Of a stretch of 64,000 bases of DNA, positions 49,169-56,999 are shown one piece after another; within the stretch, counting starts at the first letter, position 1, and every line of letters begins with the position of its first letter. A program made the translations under genes and the position numbers. Source of the DNA: JANNYA01 sp031422315 (GTDB lineage: Bacteria; Pseudomonadota; Gammaproteobacteria; Xanthomonadales; SZUA-5). Location: assembly GCA_031422315.1 (NCBI GenBank), contig JANOQN010000068.1, positions 306,853-370,852 on the forward strand, read 5' to 3'. The notes below the pieces were generated by a model. It was given only the letters and a program-made list of their open reading frames with translations, was not told the origin of the DNA and made no database searches.

Positions 49169-50026
49169 CTACTTTTTCAAGACCAGAAACAAACCTATCA
49201 ACACCGTACCACAGCCCGCCAGCGAGCCCAAACTGAGCGCTTCACCCAGAAAAATATAAGCGAAAAACACCGCAAAACACGGCACCAAAAAGGTAACGCT
49301 GAGCGCGCGCATGGGGCCGATGCGCTGCATCAGCGGAAAATACAGCACGTAAGGCAGGCCGGTGCTTATTAATCCTGCGCCAAGCACGCACAGCACGACT
49401 TTGATATCAATCAGCTGGACATTGGGAGACCAGAAAAATAGCAGCGGCAAAAGCCAAATGGATGCTGCAATCTGGCTGCCACAGCCGAGTGCAAGCGGCT
49501 TAATGTGGCCTGCAAAGCGCTTCATGTAAACCCCGGCAACCGCGTAAAGTAGTGCGGCAAACAAGGTGCCTCCAATGGCAAACGCCGCGTTGGTAGTGAG
49601 ATCAATTTTGCCCGCGCCAGCAGTCAAAGCAACGCCGCTGATGCCCAGTAGCAGCCCGGTAACTTTGGGTAGGCCTAAGCGATCTGCAAAAAATAAGCTT
49701 CCTAATAGCGCGCCCCACAGCGGCGCAGTGGCGTTGCATACCGCAGAGTATGCGGCCGGAACGTAGAGCGCGGCCATGGCAAATAGCGCAAACGGTAGCG
49801 CTGAATTGATCAAGCCTAAAACCGCGAAATGCCGCCAATCTTGTCGTAATTTCAGCGGTTCTTTTTGCCAAAGCATGATGCTGGCAATCAGCGCAGCGCC
49901 GAGCAGTACGCGTGTATTGGCGGCCCAGGCCCAGCCGAGCACGGGCGCGACTATGCGCATAAACATAAATGATGCGCCCCACATGGCGGCTAACGCCAGC
50001 AGCGTCCAGATATCAGATCGGCGCAT
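49169..50026 (-). CDS. EamA/DMT superfamily transporter
   Basis: 285 aa, ten membrane helices in two EamA repeats (SDIWTLLALAAMWGASFMFMRIVAPVLG and AFAIGGTLFAALLYAVAGVYMKRFAG). Such inner-membrane proteins export amino acids, nucleobases or drugs driven by the proton gradient; the substrate is not predictable. It is convergent with the hydrolase gene. Start ATG 50026 has weak ribosome-site sequence. No regulator is adjacent. Confidence 0.9.
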   Translation of the reverse strand: MRRSDIWTLLALAAMWGASFMFMRIVAPVLGWAWAANTRVLLGAALIASIMLWQKEPLKLRQDWRHFAVLGLINSALPFALFAMAALYVPAAYSAVCNATAPLWGALLGSLFFADRLGLPKVTGLLLGISGVALTAGAGKIDLTTNAAFAIGGTLFAALLYAVAGVYMKRFAGHIKPLALGCGSQIAASIWLLPLLFFWSPNVQLIDIKVVLCVLGAGLISTGLPYVLYFPLMQRIGPMRALSVTFLVPCFAVFFAYIFLGEALSLGSLAGCGTVLIGLFLVLKK

Positions 50027-50088
50027 GGGGCTTTATGAAGGTTTGACGTTTGCGCTTGAAACGCTTAGTCCGCTGATCGATTTGTTCG

Positions 50089-50796
50089 TCACTTAGCTTG
50101 CCAAAGCACGACAAAATTAATCCAATCGGGTAAGTAGTCAAAAGCGTTGACTTCGTCAAACGTGAGCTCTTGTTTCTTTATTAAACCAAGCAAGTCTGCT
50201 TTGAAATTTTGGTAGCGTTTCCAAATTGCGTCGGCACCGCGCGTTCGTTCCAGAGGCGTTTTTTTGGCGGATAGAAAGGTTCGAACGGCGTTTAGCGCAA
50301 GCTTTGGCTCGTTATTGTGGGCTTTTGAATCTTGCCCTGCCAAATCGCTCAATGTTCGCTTATCTTGGAACGGCTCGCCAACCAGCAGCAGAAAATCACG
50401 ATTCTGCGAGGGTGGGCCAAAGCGAATTGCACCTAATGCCAGTCCACATTCAAAGGGCATGTTGAAACGGGGAAGTGGGCTCGAGGAAGAACTGGATACA
50501 CGGCTAATGTCATGAATGGAAAGCCGTGAATCCCGGATTATTCGTTCGATCTTGTCCAACCTAGTTTCGTTTGAGCCTGTGTCTTCTACGGCTATTCGCG
50601 CGACAAACCCACAATCATGGATCGTGAATAAAATGGCATGTAGGATCGGCAAATATTCCGAATCAAATGGGACATTGACGAAAACTCGGTGTTCAAATGG
50701 CGCTTTGATACTAACGGAGGCGGTCAATCGCAGCTGCAATTTGAGCCCGAGTAAAATGTTTCGGTTGGATAGGGGTGTCGTAAATAAGAAATCCAT
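50089..50796 (-). CDS. TIR-like/nucleotide-processing domain protein
   Basis: 235 aa from 50796, but the first about 35 residues overlap the small gene at 50711-50908 and the true start may be a TTG near 50730 (MTASVSIKAPFEHRVFVN). The body begins HRVFVNVPFDSEYLPILHAIL, then TIHDCGFVARIAVEDTGSNETRLDKIERIIRDSRLSIHDISRV, then LPRFNMPFECGLALGAIRFG, then DLAGQDSKAHNNEPKLALNAVRTFL. This is a flavodoxin-like alpha/beta pattern with a glutamate in the position used by TIR and nucleoside deoxyribosyltransferase-like enzymes (FECGLALGA). I recall a family of bacterial proteins with the same string of motifs, mostly unnamed. An NAD- or nucleotide-processing defence role is possible and unproven. Forms a two-gene unit with the small protein. 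Confidence 0.6.
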   Translation of the reverse strand: MDFLFTTPLSNRNILLGLKLQLRLTASVSIKAPFEHRVFVNVPFDSEYLPILHAILFTIHDCGFVARIAVEDTGSNETRLDKIERIIRDSRLSIHDISRVSSSSSSPLPRFNMPFECGLALGAIRFGPPSQNRDFLLLVGEPFQDKRTLSDLAGQDSKAHNNEPKLALNAVRTFLSAKKTPLERTRGADAIWKRYQNFKADLLGLIKKQELTFDEVNAFDYLPDWINFVVLWQAK

Positions 50797-50908
50797 CGAC
50801 CCGCTTACTTACAAATGCGCTTCCATCGTTCAATCCAGTTTCAGCCACTTTAGGGGATTTTTTAATACTTTTCGCTTGAATGGTGCTGCTTGCTTCGCGT
50901 CTGCTCAT
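50711..50908 (-). CDS. Small protein upstream of the TIR-like gene
   Basis: 65 aa from the ATG at 50908, which has GAGGA eight bases upstream, the best ribosome site in the locus. MSRREASSTIQAKSIKKSPKVAETGLNDGSAFVSKRVDGFLIYDTPIQPKHFTRAQIAAAIDRLR is basic at the start and closes in a helix; no family recognised. It ends about at the probable start of the TIR-like protein, so the two are translationally coupled, as in modules of a small regulator with a toxic effector. Expression is inferred only from the ribosome site and protein-like composition. Confidence 0.55.
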   Translation of the reverse strand: MSRREASSTIQAKSIKKSPKVAETGLNDGSAFVSKRVDGFLIYDTPIQPKHFTRAQIAAAIDRLR

Positions 50909-50987
50909 AGAAATATCCTCGTTAGGTTGCAAAAAATATTAGCGTACAAAGGATGAGTTTTGGCTAAATTTTTGCGAAATTGATCGC

Positions 50988-51812
50988 TTATATCCCAAGC
51001 TCCGGTAACGGCTGGCGCGTATCCAAATTAAAGCGCCCGCCGTGCTTGAGCACATGTAAATGCAGATTCGTCAGCTGTAACACATCGCCATCTTCGGCAT
51101 CGGCGACTGAGCTTTGCCGCATATCAAACGGATCGATAAACGTGACGGTACCGGAGCCCACCACTTCGACAATATTATCTGGCCCGATAAACGCGGCGGT
51201 GTCTTCGTCAATTCCCAGTGCCACTGCGAACGGATTCAAGGCAATCGCAGATAGCAGGCGGCCAATTCTGTCACGCTGGCGAAAGTGTTGATCTACCATG
51301 ATTTTGTTCGATAGCCCAAGCCCAGGTGCCAGCTGCGCCATGCGCGCACGCGGGGTTGCACCTTCATCGCCGCCGGCAATCATATGCTCAGGCATGATCG
51401 CAGCGCCGGCGCTGGTGCCGCCAATTGGCATACCATCGGCATTGCGCCGGCGCAGCAGCTTGGCAACCGGCGTGCCGCCAATCGTGGTGGAAAGCCGCAG
51501 TTGGTTGCCACCGGTAATAAATACGCCATCGCAGCGCTGTAAAAAATCCAGTGAAGCGGGTGAATCACACTGATCGCGATCGGTAAAATTCAACACTTCA
51601 GAATTAGCCGAACTCAAATCGCGGAAAATATCCTGATAAAGCCTTCCCGTGTCTTCTTTTTTGGACGCAGTCGGAATAATCGCGATTGACGGATTGTGCC
51701 CGCACAGGCGCAAAAAGCGCCGCAAAATTTCTCGATCACCGCTGCGATCTTCTGCGCCGCCAATCGGCACGATAAAACCCCGAGTTTTGCCCGGTGAGCT
51801 AATTGCTGGCAT
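50988..51812 (-). CDS. cphB: Cyanophycinase
   Basis: 274 aa from the ATG at 51812; a longer start at 51890 adds a tail not typical of the family. It is a peptidase S51 protein: GFIVPIGGAEDRSGDREILRRFLRLCG at the start, GVFITGGNQLRLST and the serine nucleophile in GMPIGGTSAGAAIMPEHMI, plus the VDQHFRQRDRIGRLLSAI helix. The enzyme releases beta-Asp-Arg dipeptides from cyanophycin granules. No cyanophycin synthetase gene or dipeptidase lies next to it within the window, so it may serve a polymer made elsewhere or have another isoaspartyl peptide substrate. Monocistronic on the minus strand. Confidence 0.9.
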   Translation of the reverse strand: MPAISSPGKTRGFIVPIGGAEDRSGDREILRRFLRLCGHNPSIAIIPTASKKEDTGRLYQDIFRDLSSANSEVLNFTDRDQCDSPASLDFLQRCDGVFITGGNQLRLSTTIGGTPVAKLLRRRNADGMPIGGTSAGAAIMPEHMIAGGDEGATPRARMAQLAPGLGLSNKIMVDQHFRQRDRIGRLLSAIALNPFAVALGIDEDTAAFIGPDNIVEVVGSGTVTFIDPFDMRQSSVADAEDGDVLQLTNLHLHVLKHGGRFNLDTRQPLPELGI

Positions 51813-51943
51813 TGATAAATATCCGCCTTGTTCAGTTTGATCGGCCGGAGTATAGCCGCTTGGGCCATCGCTTTTATGTCCGACGCGCAATCCAACTGAA
51901 AAGTTGTGTTGCAGTGCAGCATTGACTTGGGTATATCAAACCC

Positions 51944-52621
51944 TTAGCGCAGCAGCTGCTGCACCGAATTAAACAGTGCAACTTTCGCCGCTGAGTAAAG
52001 CGACTGCGCGTAAAAGTAGTCCAAAACCGCATCCGGCACCAAATAGCGCACGCTTTGCTGATGGCTTAATCGCCGGCGCACATCACTGGCAGAAATCGCC
52101 AATGCTGTAACCGGAATCGCACAAATAAAGCCGGCCGGGTGCAGCGCTAATTCGCTACGTTTGGCGCGGTGCGGCTTTAAAAATGCGTCGATATTCAACG
52201 GCGTTTCGGCGCAATTCGGGCGCGTCAAAACCGCAATATGCGCGACATCCAGCAGGCGTTGCCAATGCTTCCAGCGATCAAGCTGCGCGAGCTGATCTGC
52301 GCCAATCATCAATACAAGCGGCTGATCCGGCCCGATTTCTGCGCGAATCTCTAAAAGCGTGTCGATAGTGTACGTTGGGCCGGGGCGATCTAACTCACGC
52401 CGGTCTGATCTCAAAAAATCTTGCCCTGCGAGCGCTAAATCAAGCATTGCAAGGCGCTGCTCGGCGCTAGCGATAGGCTGCGAACGGTGCGCCGGGCTAG
52501 CACACGGCAGCAGTTTTACCTGACCGGCGTGCAGTGCTTCACCCGCTTCTAAACAAGCCCGCAAATGGCCAAAGTGGATGGGATCAAAAGTGCCGCCAAA
52601 AATGGCTATCGGTGCTGTCAT
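51944..52621 (-). CDS. nadD: Nicotinate-nucleotide adenylyltransferase
   Basis: 225 aa from the ATG at 52621; an in-frame start at 52753 adds 44 residues that are not part of the family. It opens APIAIFGGTFDPIHFGHLRACLEAG, the nucleotidyl-transferase GGTFDPxHxGH motif, and has the ISASDVRRRLS signature of NadD near the C-terminus. It makes NaAD from NaMN and ATP in NAD biosynthesis. Usually followed by rsfS/rlmH in related genomes; here the next genes are unrelated. Short and complete. Confidence 0.93.
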   Translation of the reverse strand: MTAPIAIFGGTFDPIHFGHLRACLEAGEALHAGQVKLLPCASPAHRSQPIASAEQRLAMLDLALAGQDFLRSDRRELDRPGPTYTIDTLLEIRAEIGPDQPLVLMIGADQLAQLDRWKHWQRLLDVAHIAVLTRPNCAETPLNIDAFLKPHRAKRSELALHPAGFICAIPVTALAISASDVRRRLSHQQSVRYLVPDAVLDYFYAQSLYSAAKVALFNSVQQLLR

Positions 52622-52790
52622 GGGCCGAAGAGTAGTCAAATGCGCGGCTTTGCACCAGCCTAAAATTGCTGGTGCGAATAAGGTGGTGCGCGGGTTCTTG
52701 CGCTTGAGCCGTTCGCGAGGCTGACTTATGCTCGTGTCAGACTTGCTTGACACATCACTGATTTAGACACTAATTCAACGAGATAGCGCT

Positions 52791-54341
52791 ATGCGAAACG
52801 AAAGCAACAAATCAGACTTGGAACAAAAAGCGGCCACCTCATCAGCAATTCGCACCGTCGTCAAGCTCGACATGAAGTCCTACAGCATTTTGGCTCAAGA
52901 GCTTGAAGCTAAAGCCAAGACTGCTTTGGCGGTTTTAGATTTGCATGGTGAAATTGCAGATGAAATTGACAATGCGCTAAGCCAAGTAGGAAGTACGCGC
53001 GCTCAAGCCCTCATCAATACCGCTGGCGATGGCGGCATTCTTGGCTTTGAAACAGCTGAGCAAGCGCATGCGTTTACTAAGCACATGATTGCCAATCGCA
53101 ATCAAATGAATGCGCAATGTGGTTTGGTAAAAGATCGGCGCTTTTTTCGATTCGCCATCACCACCGGTGAGGTTGCATCGTCACCAATAGTTGGTGTCGA
53201 TGACGCTGGCGACACGATTATTCGCGCGTCGCGACTAGAGCCGGAAGCGAGCTTAAACGGCATTTTGATTGATCACGCGACCTACCAGAAGCTGCCGCCT
53301 GAGGTACAAAATACGTACGCAATCTTGCCAAAGCGCGTTGAGGTCAAGCATGGCGAGCAAATCCAAGCCTACGACTGGATTGCTGTTGATGCGGAGCCAA
53401 GACCAGAGAATCTCCTGGCTGACCTATCCAAACGCTTAAGCGACGGTAGCGGTATGCCGGTTTTTGCAGGCGCTTGGTGCGATGCCCTATTTGAAGAGTT
53501 TCGGTCAAGAAAATGGCTCAGTTTGGATAAGGACGAGCAGCCAGAAAAAAAACGTGTAGCGGTTGTAGATTTGACGGTTAACGCTGTCACTCAGCGCTTT
53601 CGCTGGATTGAAGCGGGTGCGTTTTCAATGGGCTCGCCCGAAAAAGAGCTTGATCGGCAAACGAATGAAGGCCCGCAGCACCGCGTGCGTATTAGTCAGG
53701 GCTTTTGGTTTGCGGATACCACGTGTAGCCAGGCGTTTTGGCTGGCCCTCGTTGGTGGTAAGAATCCCGCGCATTTTAAGAACGATTTGCAAAACCCGGT
53801 AGAGCAAGTGAGTTGGAATGACGTTACCGGTAGCTTCCTGAGCGCATTAAATAGCGCATTGCCCGATGCGCTTGAGGCAACTTTACCCTCCGAAGCTCAG
53901 TGGGAATATGCCTGCCGTGCGGGCACTGACACGCCTTTTAGTTTTGGCACCAATATTACCCCAGCGCAGGTCAATTATAATGGCAACCATCCGTATGCCG
54001 ATGGGGCGAAAGGCGAGTATCGCAAAAGCACCATACCAGTAAAAAGCCTTGCCGCAAACGCTTGGGGGCTGTATCAGCTGCATGGGAATGTGTTGGAGTG
54101 GTGTCGCGATGGGCGGCGTGAATACCCTTCCACTAGCGAGGTGTTAGTGGACCCGGAGGGGCCTGTCGTTGTCACCCGCGCTGTGCGCGGCGGTTGCTGG
54201 ATCAACGACGCGTGGTTCGCGCGTGCGGCTTTCCGCGACGCGGGCACGCCCGAGTCCCGAGACGACCTCGTAGGCTTTCGCTTGTTGCTGAGGTCAAGGG
54301 AGCCCAGTACCCGCCCGGCGCGCGGAGCGCGAGCAGTTTAA
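52791..54341 (+). CDS. Nucleotide-cyclase-like / FGE (SUMF1) fold fusion protein
   Basis: 516 aa. Residues about 20-200 look like a class III nucleotide cyclase homology domain: VVKLDMKSYSILAQEL with Asp 27, NTAGDGGILGFETAEQAHAF with Asp 80, FRFAITTGEVASSP and GDTIIRASRLEPEASLNGILI at about 140-160. Both metal aspartates are present; the base-specifying residues were not checked. A spacer (about 205-262) leads to an FGE/SUMF1 (C-type lectin-like) domain at about 265-505: FRWIEAGAFSMGSPEKELDRQTNEGPQHRV, SEAQWEYACRAGT and VRGGCWINDAWFARAAF, then VGFRLLLRS. The cysteine pair of real formylglycine enzymes is missing, so binding rather than catalysis is expected. Starts at ATG 52791 after a weak site. 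See findings for the unusual 3' end. Confidence 0.75.
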   Translation: MRNESNKSDLEQKAATSSAIRTVVKLDMKSYSILAQELEAKAKTALAVLDLHGEIADEIDNALSQVGSTRAQALINTAGDGGILGFETAEQAHAFTKHMIANRNQMNAQCGLVKDRRFFRFAITTGEVASSPIVGVDDAGDTIIRASRLEPEASLNGILIDHATYQKLPPEVQNTYAILPKRVEVKHGEQIQAYDWIAVDAEPRPENLLADLSKRLSDGSGMPVFAGAWCDALFEEFRSRKWLSLDKDEQPEKKRVAVVDLTVNAVTQRFRWIEAGAFSMGSPEKELDRQTNEGPQHRVRISQGFWFADTTCSQAFWLALVGGKNPAHFKNDLQNPVEQVSWNDVTGSFLSALNSALPDALEATLPSEAQWEYACRAGTDTPFSFGTNITPAQVNYNGNHPYADGAKGEYRKSTIPVKSLAANAWGLYQLHGNVLEWCRDGRREYPSTSEVLVDPEGPVVVTRAVRGGCWINDAWFARAAFRDAGTPESRDDLVGFRLLLRSREPSTRPARGARAV

Positions 54342-54359
54342 AAGGCGCGCGGAGCGCGC
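54319..54359. repeat. Two GC-rich hairpins at the 3' end of the fusion gene
   Basis: CGCGC-GGA-GCGCG at 54319-54331, still inside the coding end, and GCGCGC-GGA-GCGCGC at 54345-54359 just after the stop share the same loop and stem pattern. No T run follows either, so they are not ordinary terminators. Confidence 0.7.
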
Positions 54360-54497
54360 TAGCGTGGGTGCGGCGCACCACACGGCGTTTTTCAAATGCA
54401 ATCTGCAACCTAAAGTGACGCACCGCCGCGCAAAACTAGCCGCCACCCCGCTTAGCAGCTACCATCCGCGGCCGCGCCTTGACTGAGCCCACGCATT

Positions 54498-54980
54498 TTG
54501 CGCAAAAAAACCACCGACACGGAAGACAAAGGCCGCATCGCCGAGCATCGCCGCGCGCGCTTTGAATTTCATATTGAAGAACGCTTTGAAGCGGGCTTGG
54601 CCTTGCAAGGCTGGGAAGTGAAATCCCTACGCCAAGGCCGGGTGACTTTTGGTGAAAGCTACGTGCTGCTCAAAGGCGGTGAGGCTTTTTTGTTTGGCTG
54701 TCAGATCATGCCGTTGATTTCTGCTAACACGCACGTGATTGCCGACAAAATGCGCAATCGCAAATTGCTGCTGCATCGGCGGCAGATTGATGAAATCGTT
54801 ATTGCAGTCGAACGCAAAGGCGCCACCGCGATTCCGCTGAAGATGTACTGGAAAAACGCCAAAGTGAAAGTCGAAATTGCGCTCGCCAAAGGCAAGCAGC
54901 TGCACGATAAGCGCGCCACCGAAAAAGATCGCGACTGGCAGCGCGATAAAGATCGCATCTTGCGAGATCGTAATAAGTGA
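54498..54980 (+). CDS. smpB: SsrA-binding protein SmpB
   Basis: 160 aa from a TTG at 54498 (LRKKTTD in frame). The OB-fold is typical: IAEHRRARFEFHIEERFEAGLALQGWEVKSLRQGRVTFGESYVLLKGGEAFLFGCQI and the conserved HRRQIDEIVIAVERKGATAIPLKMYWKNAKVKVEIALAKGKQLHDKRATEKDRDW. SmpB carries tmRNA to stalled ribosomes. tmRNA itself was not found in the window. folD starts 10 bp downstream, so the two are co-transcribed. Confidence 0.95.
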   Translation: MRKKTTDTEDKGRIAEHRRARFEFHIEERFEAGLALQGWEVKSLRQGRVTFGESYVLLKGGEAFLFGCQIMPLISANTHVIADKMRNRKLLLHRRQIDEIVIAVERKGATAIPLKMYWKNAKVKVEIALAKGKQLHDKRATEKDRDWQRDKDRILRDRNK

Positions 54981-54990
54981 GCCTTGTTAA

Positions 54991-55851
54991 ATGAGTTCCC
55001 AGCAAGCGCAGCTGATTGACGGCAAGCGCATCGCCGATCAGCACATTCAAGATATCGCGCGGCTGGTGCAGGCGCGGGTTCGCAATGGCCAGCGCGCGCC
55101 CGGTTTGGCGGTAATTTTGATTGGTGCAGATCCAGCCAGCCACGTTTATGTTCGCAACAAACGCAATGCCTGCAGCAAAGCTGGGCTTAACGCGCGTGAT
55201 TTTGATTTCCCGGCCAGTTTTAGCCAGGCAGCGCTGCTGGAATTGATCGACGCGCTGAATGTCGATCCAGAGATTCACGGCATTTTGGTGCAAATGCCGC
55301 TGCCGCCGCAGATCGACCCGCACGCAGTGATTGCACGCATCAAACCGAGTAAAGATGTCGATGGCTTTCACGCCGAAAATGTCGGCCGATTGGCGCTGCG
55401 TGAGCCGGGTTTGCGGCCCTGCACGCCCAAAGGTGTCATGAATTTATTGAGCCATACGGACAAACCCGTGCGCGGCGCGAATGCGCTGGTGATTGGCGTG
55501 AGCAATCATGTCGGCCGGCCGATGCTACTTGAACTGCTTTTGGCCGGTGCAACGGTAACCGCTGCGCACCGCTTTACTAAAGATTTACAGGGCCATGTCG
55601 AGCGTGCAGATTTGCTTGTGGTAGCGGCGGGCAAGCCGGGCTTGGTGAAAGGCGAATGGATCAAACCCGGTGCGGTGGTGATTGATATTGGGATGAATCG
55701 ATTGCCCGATGGCCGCCTGTGCGGTGATGTTGAATTTGAAGCCGCGCGCACAAGGGCAAGCTGGCTTACGCCGGTGCCGGGTGGCGTGGGCCCGATGACG
55801 GTGGCGATGCTTTTGCAAAATACGCTGGAAGCGGCTGAATCATTGGACTGA
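54991..55851 (+). CDS. folD: Bifunctional methylenetetrahydrofolate dehydrogenase/cyclohydrolase
   Basis: 286 aa. Substrate-binding PASHVYVRNKRNACSKAG with the catalytic Tyr 53 and Lys 57, the ILVQMPLPPQID loop, KDVDGFHAENVG and the NADP-binding VIGVSNHVGRPMLLELLLAGATVTAAH with PGGVGPMTVAML are all present. It interconverts one-carbon folates in the cytosol. It lies directly after smpB (10 bp apart). In the NADP motif the usual GRSxIVG has become GVSNHVG, a variant worth noting; catalysis should not be affected. Confidence 0.95.
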   Translation: MSSQQAQLIDGKRIADQHIQDIARLVQARVRNGQRAPGLAVILIGADPASHVYVRNKRNACSKAGLNARDFDFPASFSQAALLELIDALNVDPEIHGILVQMPLPPQIDPHAVIARIKPSKDVDGFHAENVGRLALREPGLRPCTPKGVMNLLSHTDKPVRGANALVIGVSNHVGRPMLLELLLAGATVTAAHRFTKDLQGHVERADLLVVAAGKPGLVKGEWIKPGAVVIDIGMNRLPDGRLCGDVEFEAARTRASWLTPVPGGVGPMTVAMLLQNTLEAAESLD

Positions 55852-55896
55852 CGTAACTCATCATTAAAGTGGTCGACAAACTATTTGGAATCCCCG

Positions 55897-56751
55897 ATGA
55901 AAAAACTCGCAAAACTCTCACTACTCATCACACTCTGCCTGAGCGCTGGCTGCTCCAGCCTAATGGAAAGAGTGCAAACCCAGCTTGCTGCTGATTTGAC
56001 CGTGGCGGCCTTAAACCATGACGACCCGGAAACCATCTCCGCTGCGCTGCCTTCTTATTTATTACTGCTTGACGCCAGCGCGGCTAAACCCGATGCGTCT
56101 GGAGAGAGTCTTTGCGCGGCGGCAAAACTATATGGCGCTTACAGCGGCGGTTTTGTAGCCGATGTCGCTCGTCAACAGCGCTTGAGCGCGCGCACGCTGC
56201 GCTATGGCGATGCCGGCGCCTGCAAGCTTGACAAGCAGTTTTGCAATTTGCGCGCGCTGGATTTTGACGCCATTACAGCGCGCGCCGCCAGCTTTGATCA
56301 AGCCGATTTACCTGCGCTCAGCTGCTTAGCCAGCGCCTGGGCCACCGACGTACAAGCCCGAGCCGATCAGCCCGAAGCGCAGGCCGATGTGCCGAAAGTA
56401 CGGGTTTTATACGAGCGCATCGCTAGCTTGGCACCTGAATTTAATCAAGGCGAGGCGCAAATGGTGCTGGGCGTGCTCAATTCGCTATTGCCGCCTGCGT
56501 TCGGCGGCAAACCTGAGCTAGGTAAAGCTTATTTTGAACGCGCGATTGCGCAAAGTAATAGCAAAAATTTGATGGCGAAAGTGCTGTACGCGCAATACTT
56601 TGCACGCCTAACGTTCGAGCAAGCGTTGCACGATCGGCTGTTAAACGAGGTGCTGCAGGCCAGCAGCGAAGCACCTGGTTTAACGCTGCAAAACCAAATT
56701 GCTAAGGTGCGTGCGAACGCACTTTTGCAAAGTGGAAAGGACTATTTTTAG
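55897..56751 (+). CDS. TatT-like (TRAP transporter component) lipoprotein
   Basis: 284 aa from the ATG at 55897. The signal peptide ends in the lipobox LSAGC (Cys 19), so it is outer-membrane or periplasmic. The rest is all-helical with TPR-like packing, matching the TatT/T-component family (PF16811): AALPSYLLLLDASAAKPD, LCAAAKLYGAYSGGFV, LGVLNSLLPPAFGGKPELGKAYFERAI. These trimeric scaffolds bind periplasmic ligand proteins of TAXI/TRAP-type carriers. No transport gene is adjacent, so its partner is elsewhere. A 245-bp empty stretch follows. Confidence 0.82.
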   Translation: MKKLAKLSLLITLCLSAGCSSLMERVQTQLAADLTVAALNHDDPETISAALPSYLLLLDASAAKPDASGESLCAAAKLYGAYSGGFVADVARQQRLSARTLRYGDAGACKLDKQFCNLRALDFDAITARAASFDQADLPALSCLASAWATDVQARADQPEAQADVPKVRVLYERIASLAPEFNQGEAQMVLGVLNSLLPPAFGGKPELGKAYFERAIAQSNSKNLMAKVLYAQYFARLTFEQALHDRLLNEVLQASSEAPGLTLQNQIAKVRANALLQSGKDYF

Positions 56752-56999
56752 CGTTGAATAAAGTGCGGCGCGGCGTCCTGTAAGCCAGGGTCAGACATTT
56801 TGTTGTTACCAGATAAGCAGTCGGCTCAGTTATGCCATTGGATTTGTCACGGATAGATCGGAAAACCGTATAAAATCTCGAGAGCTCTGCCGTGCAACGC
56901 TAATGCCGCAATCTGCGCGACCTTGGTGAGATTGCCGCCTGTACCAATTGACTCCAAATTGTTCAAAGCAAATCGAGCGTGACTTTAGGGTTGGAAAGT

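Noticed and set aside
54342..54497. Template repeat of a diversity-generating retroelement
   Set aside because: No sequence resembling the 54190-54300 stretch with extra adenines was seen here or elsewhere in the window, and no gene with a reverse-transcriptase YxDD motif was found.
54360..54497. tmRNA beside smpB
   Set aside because: No tRNA-like ends or tag reading frame could be recognised near smpB.
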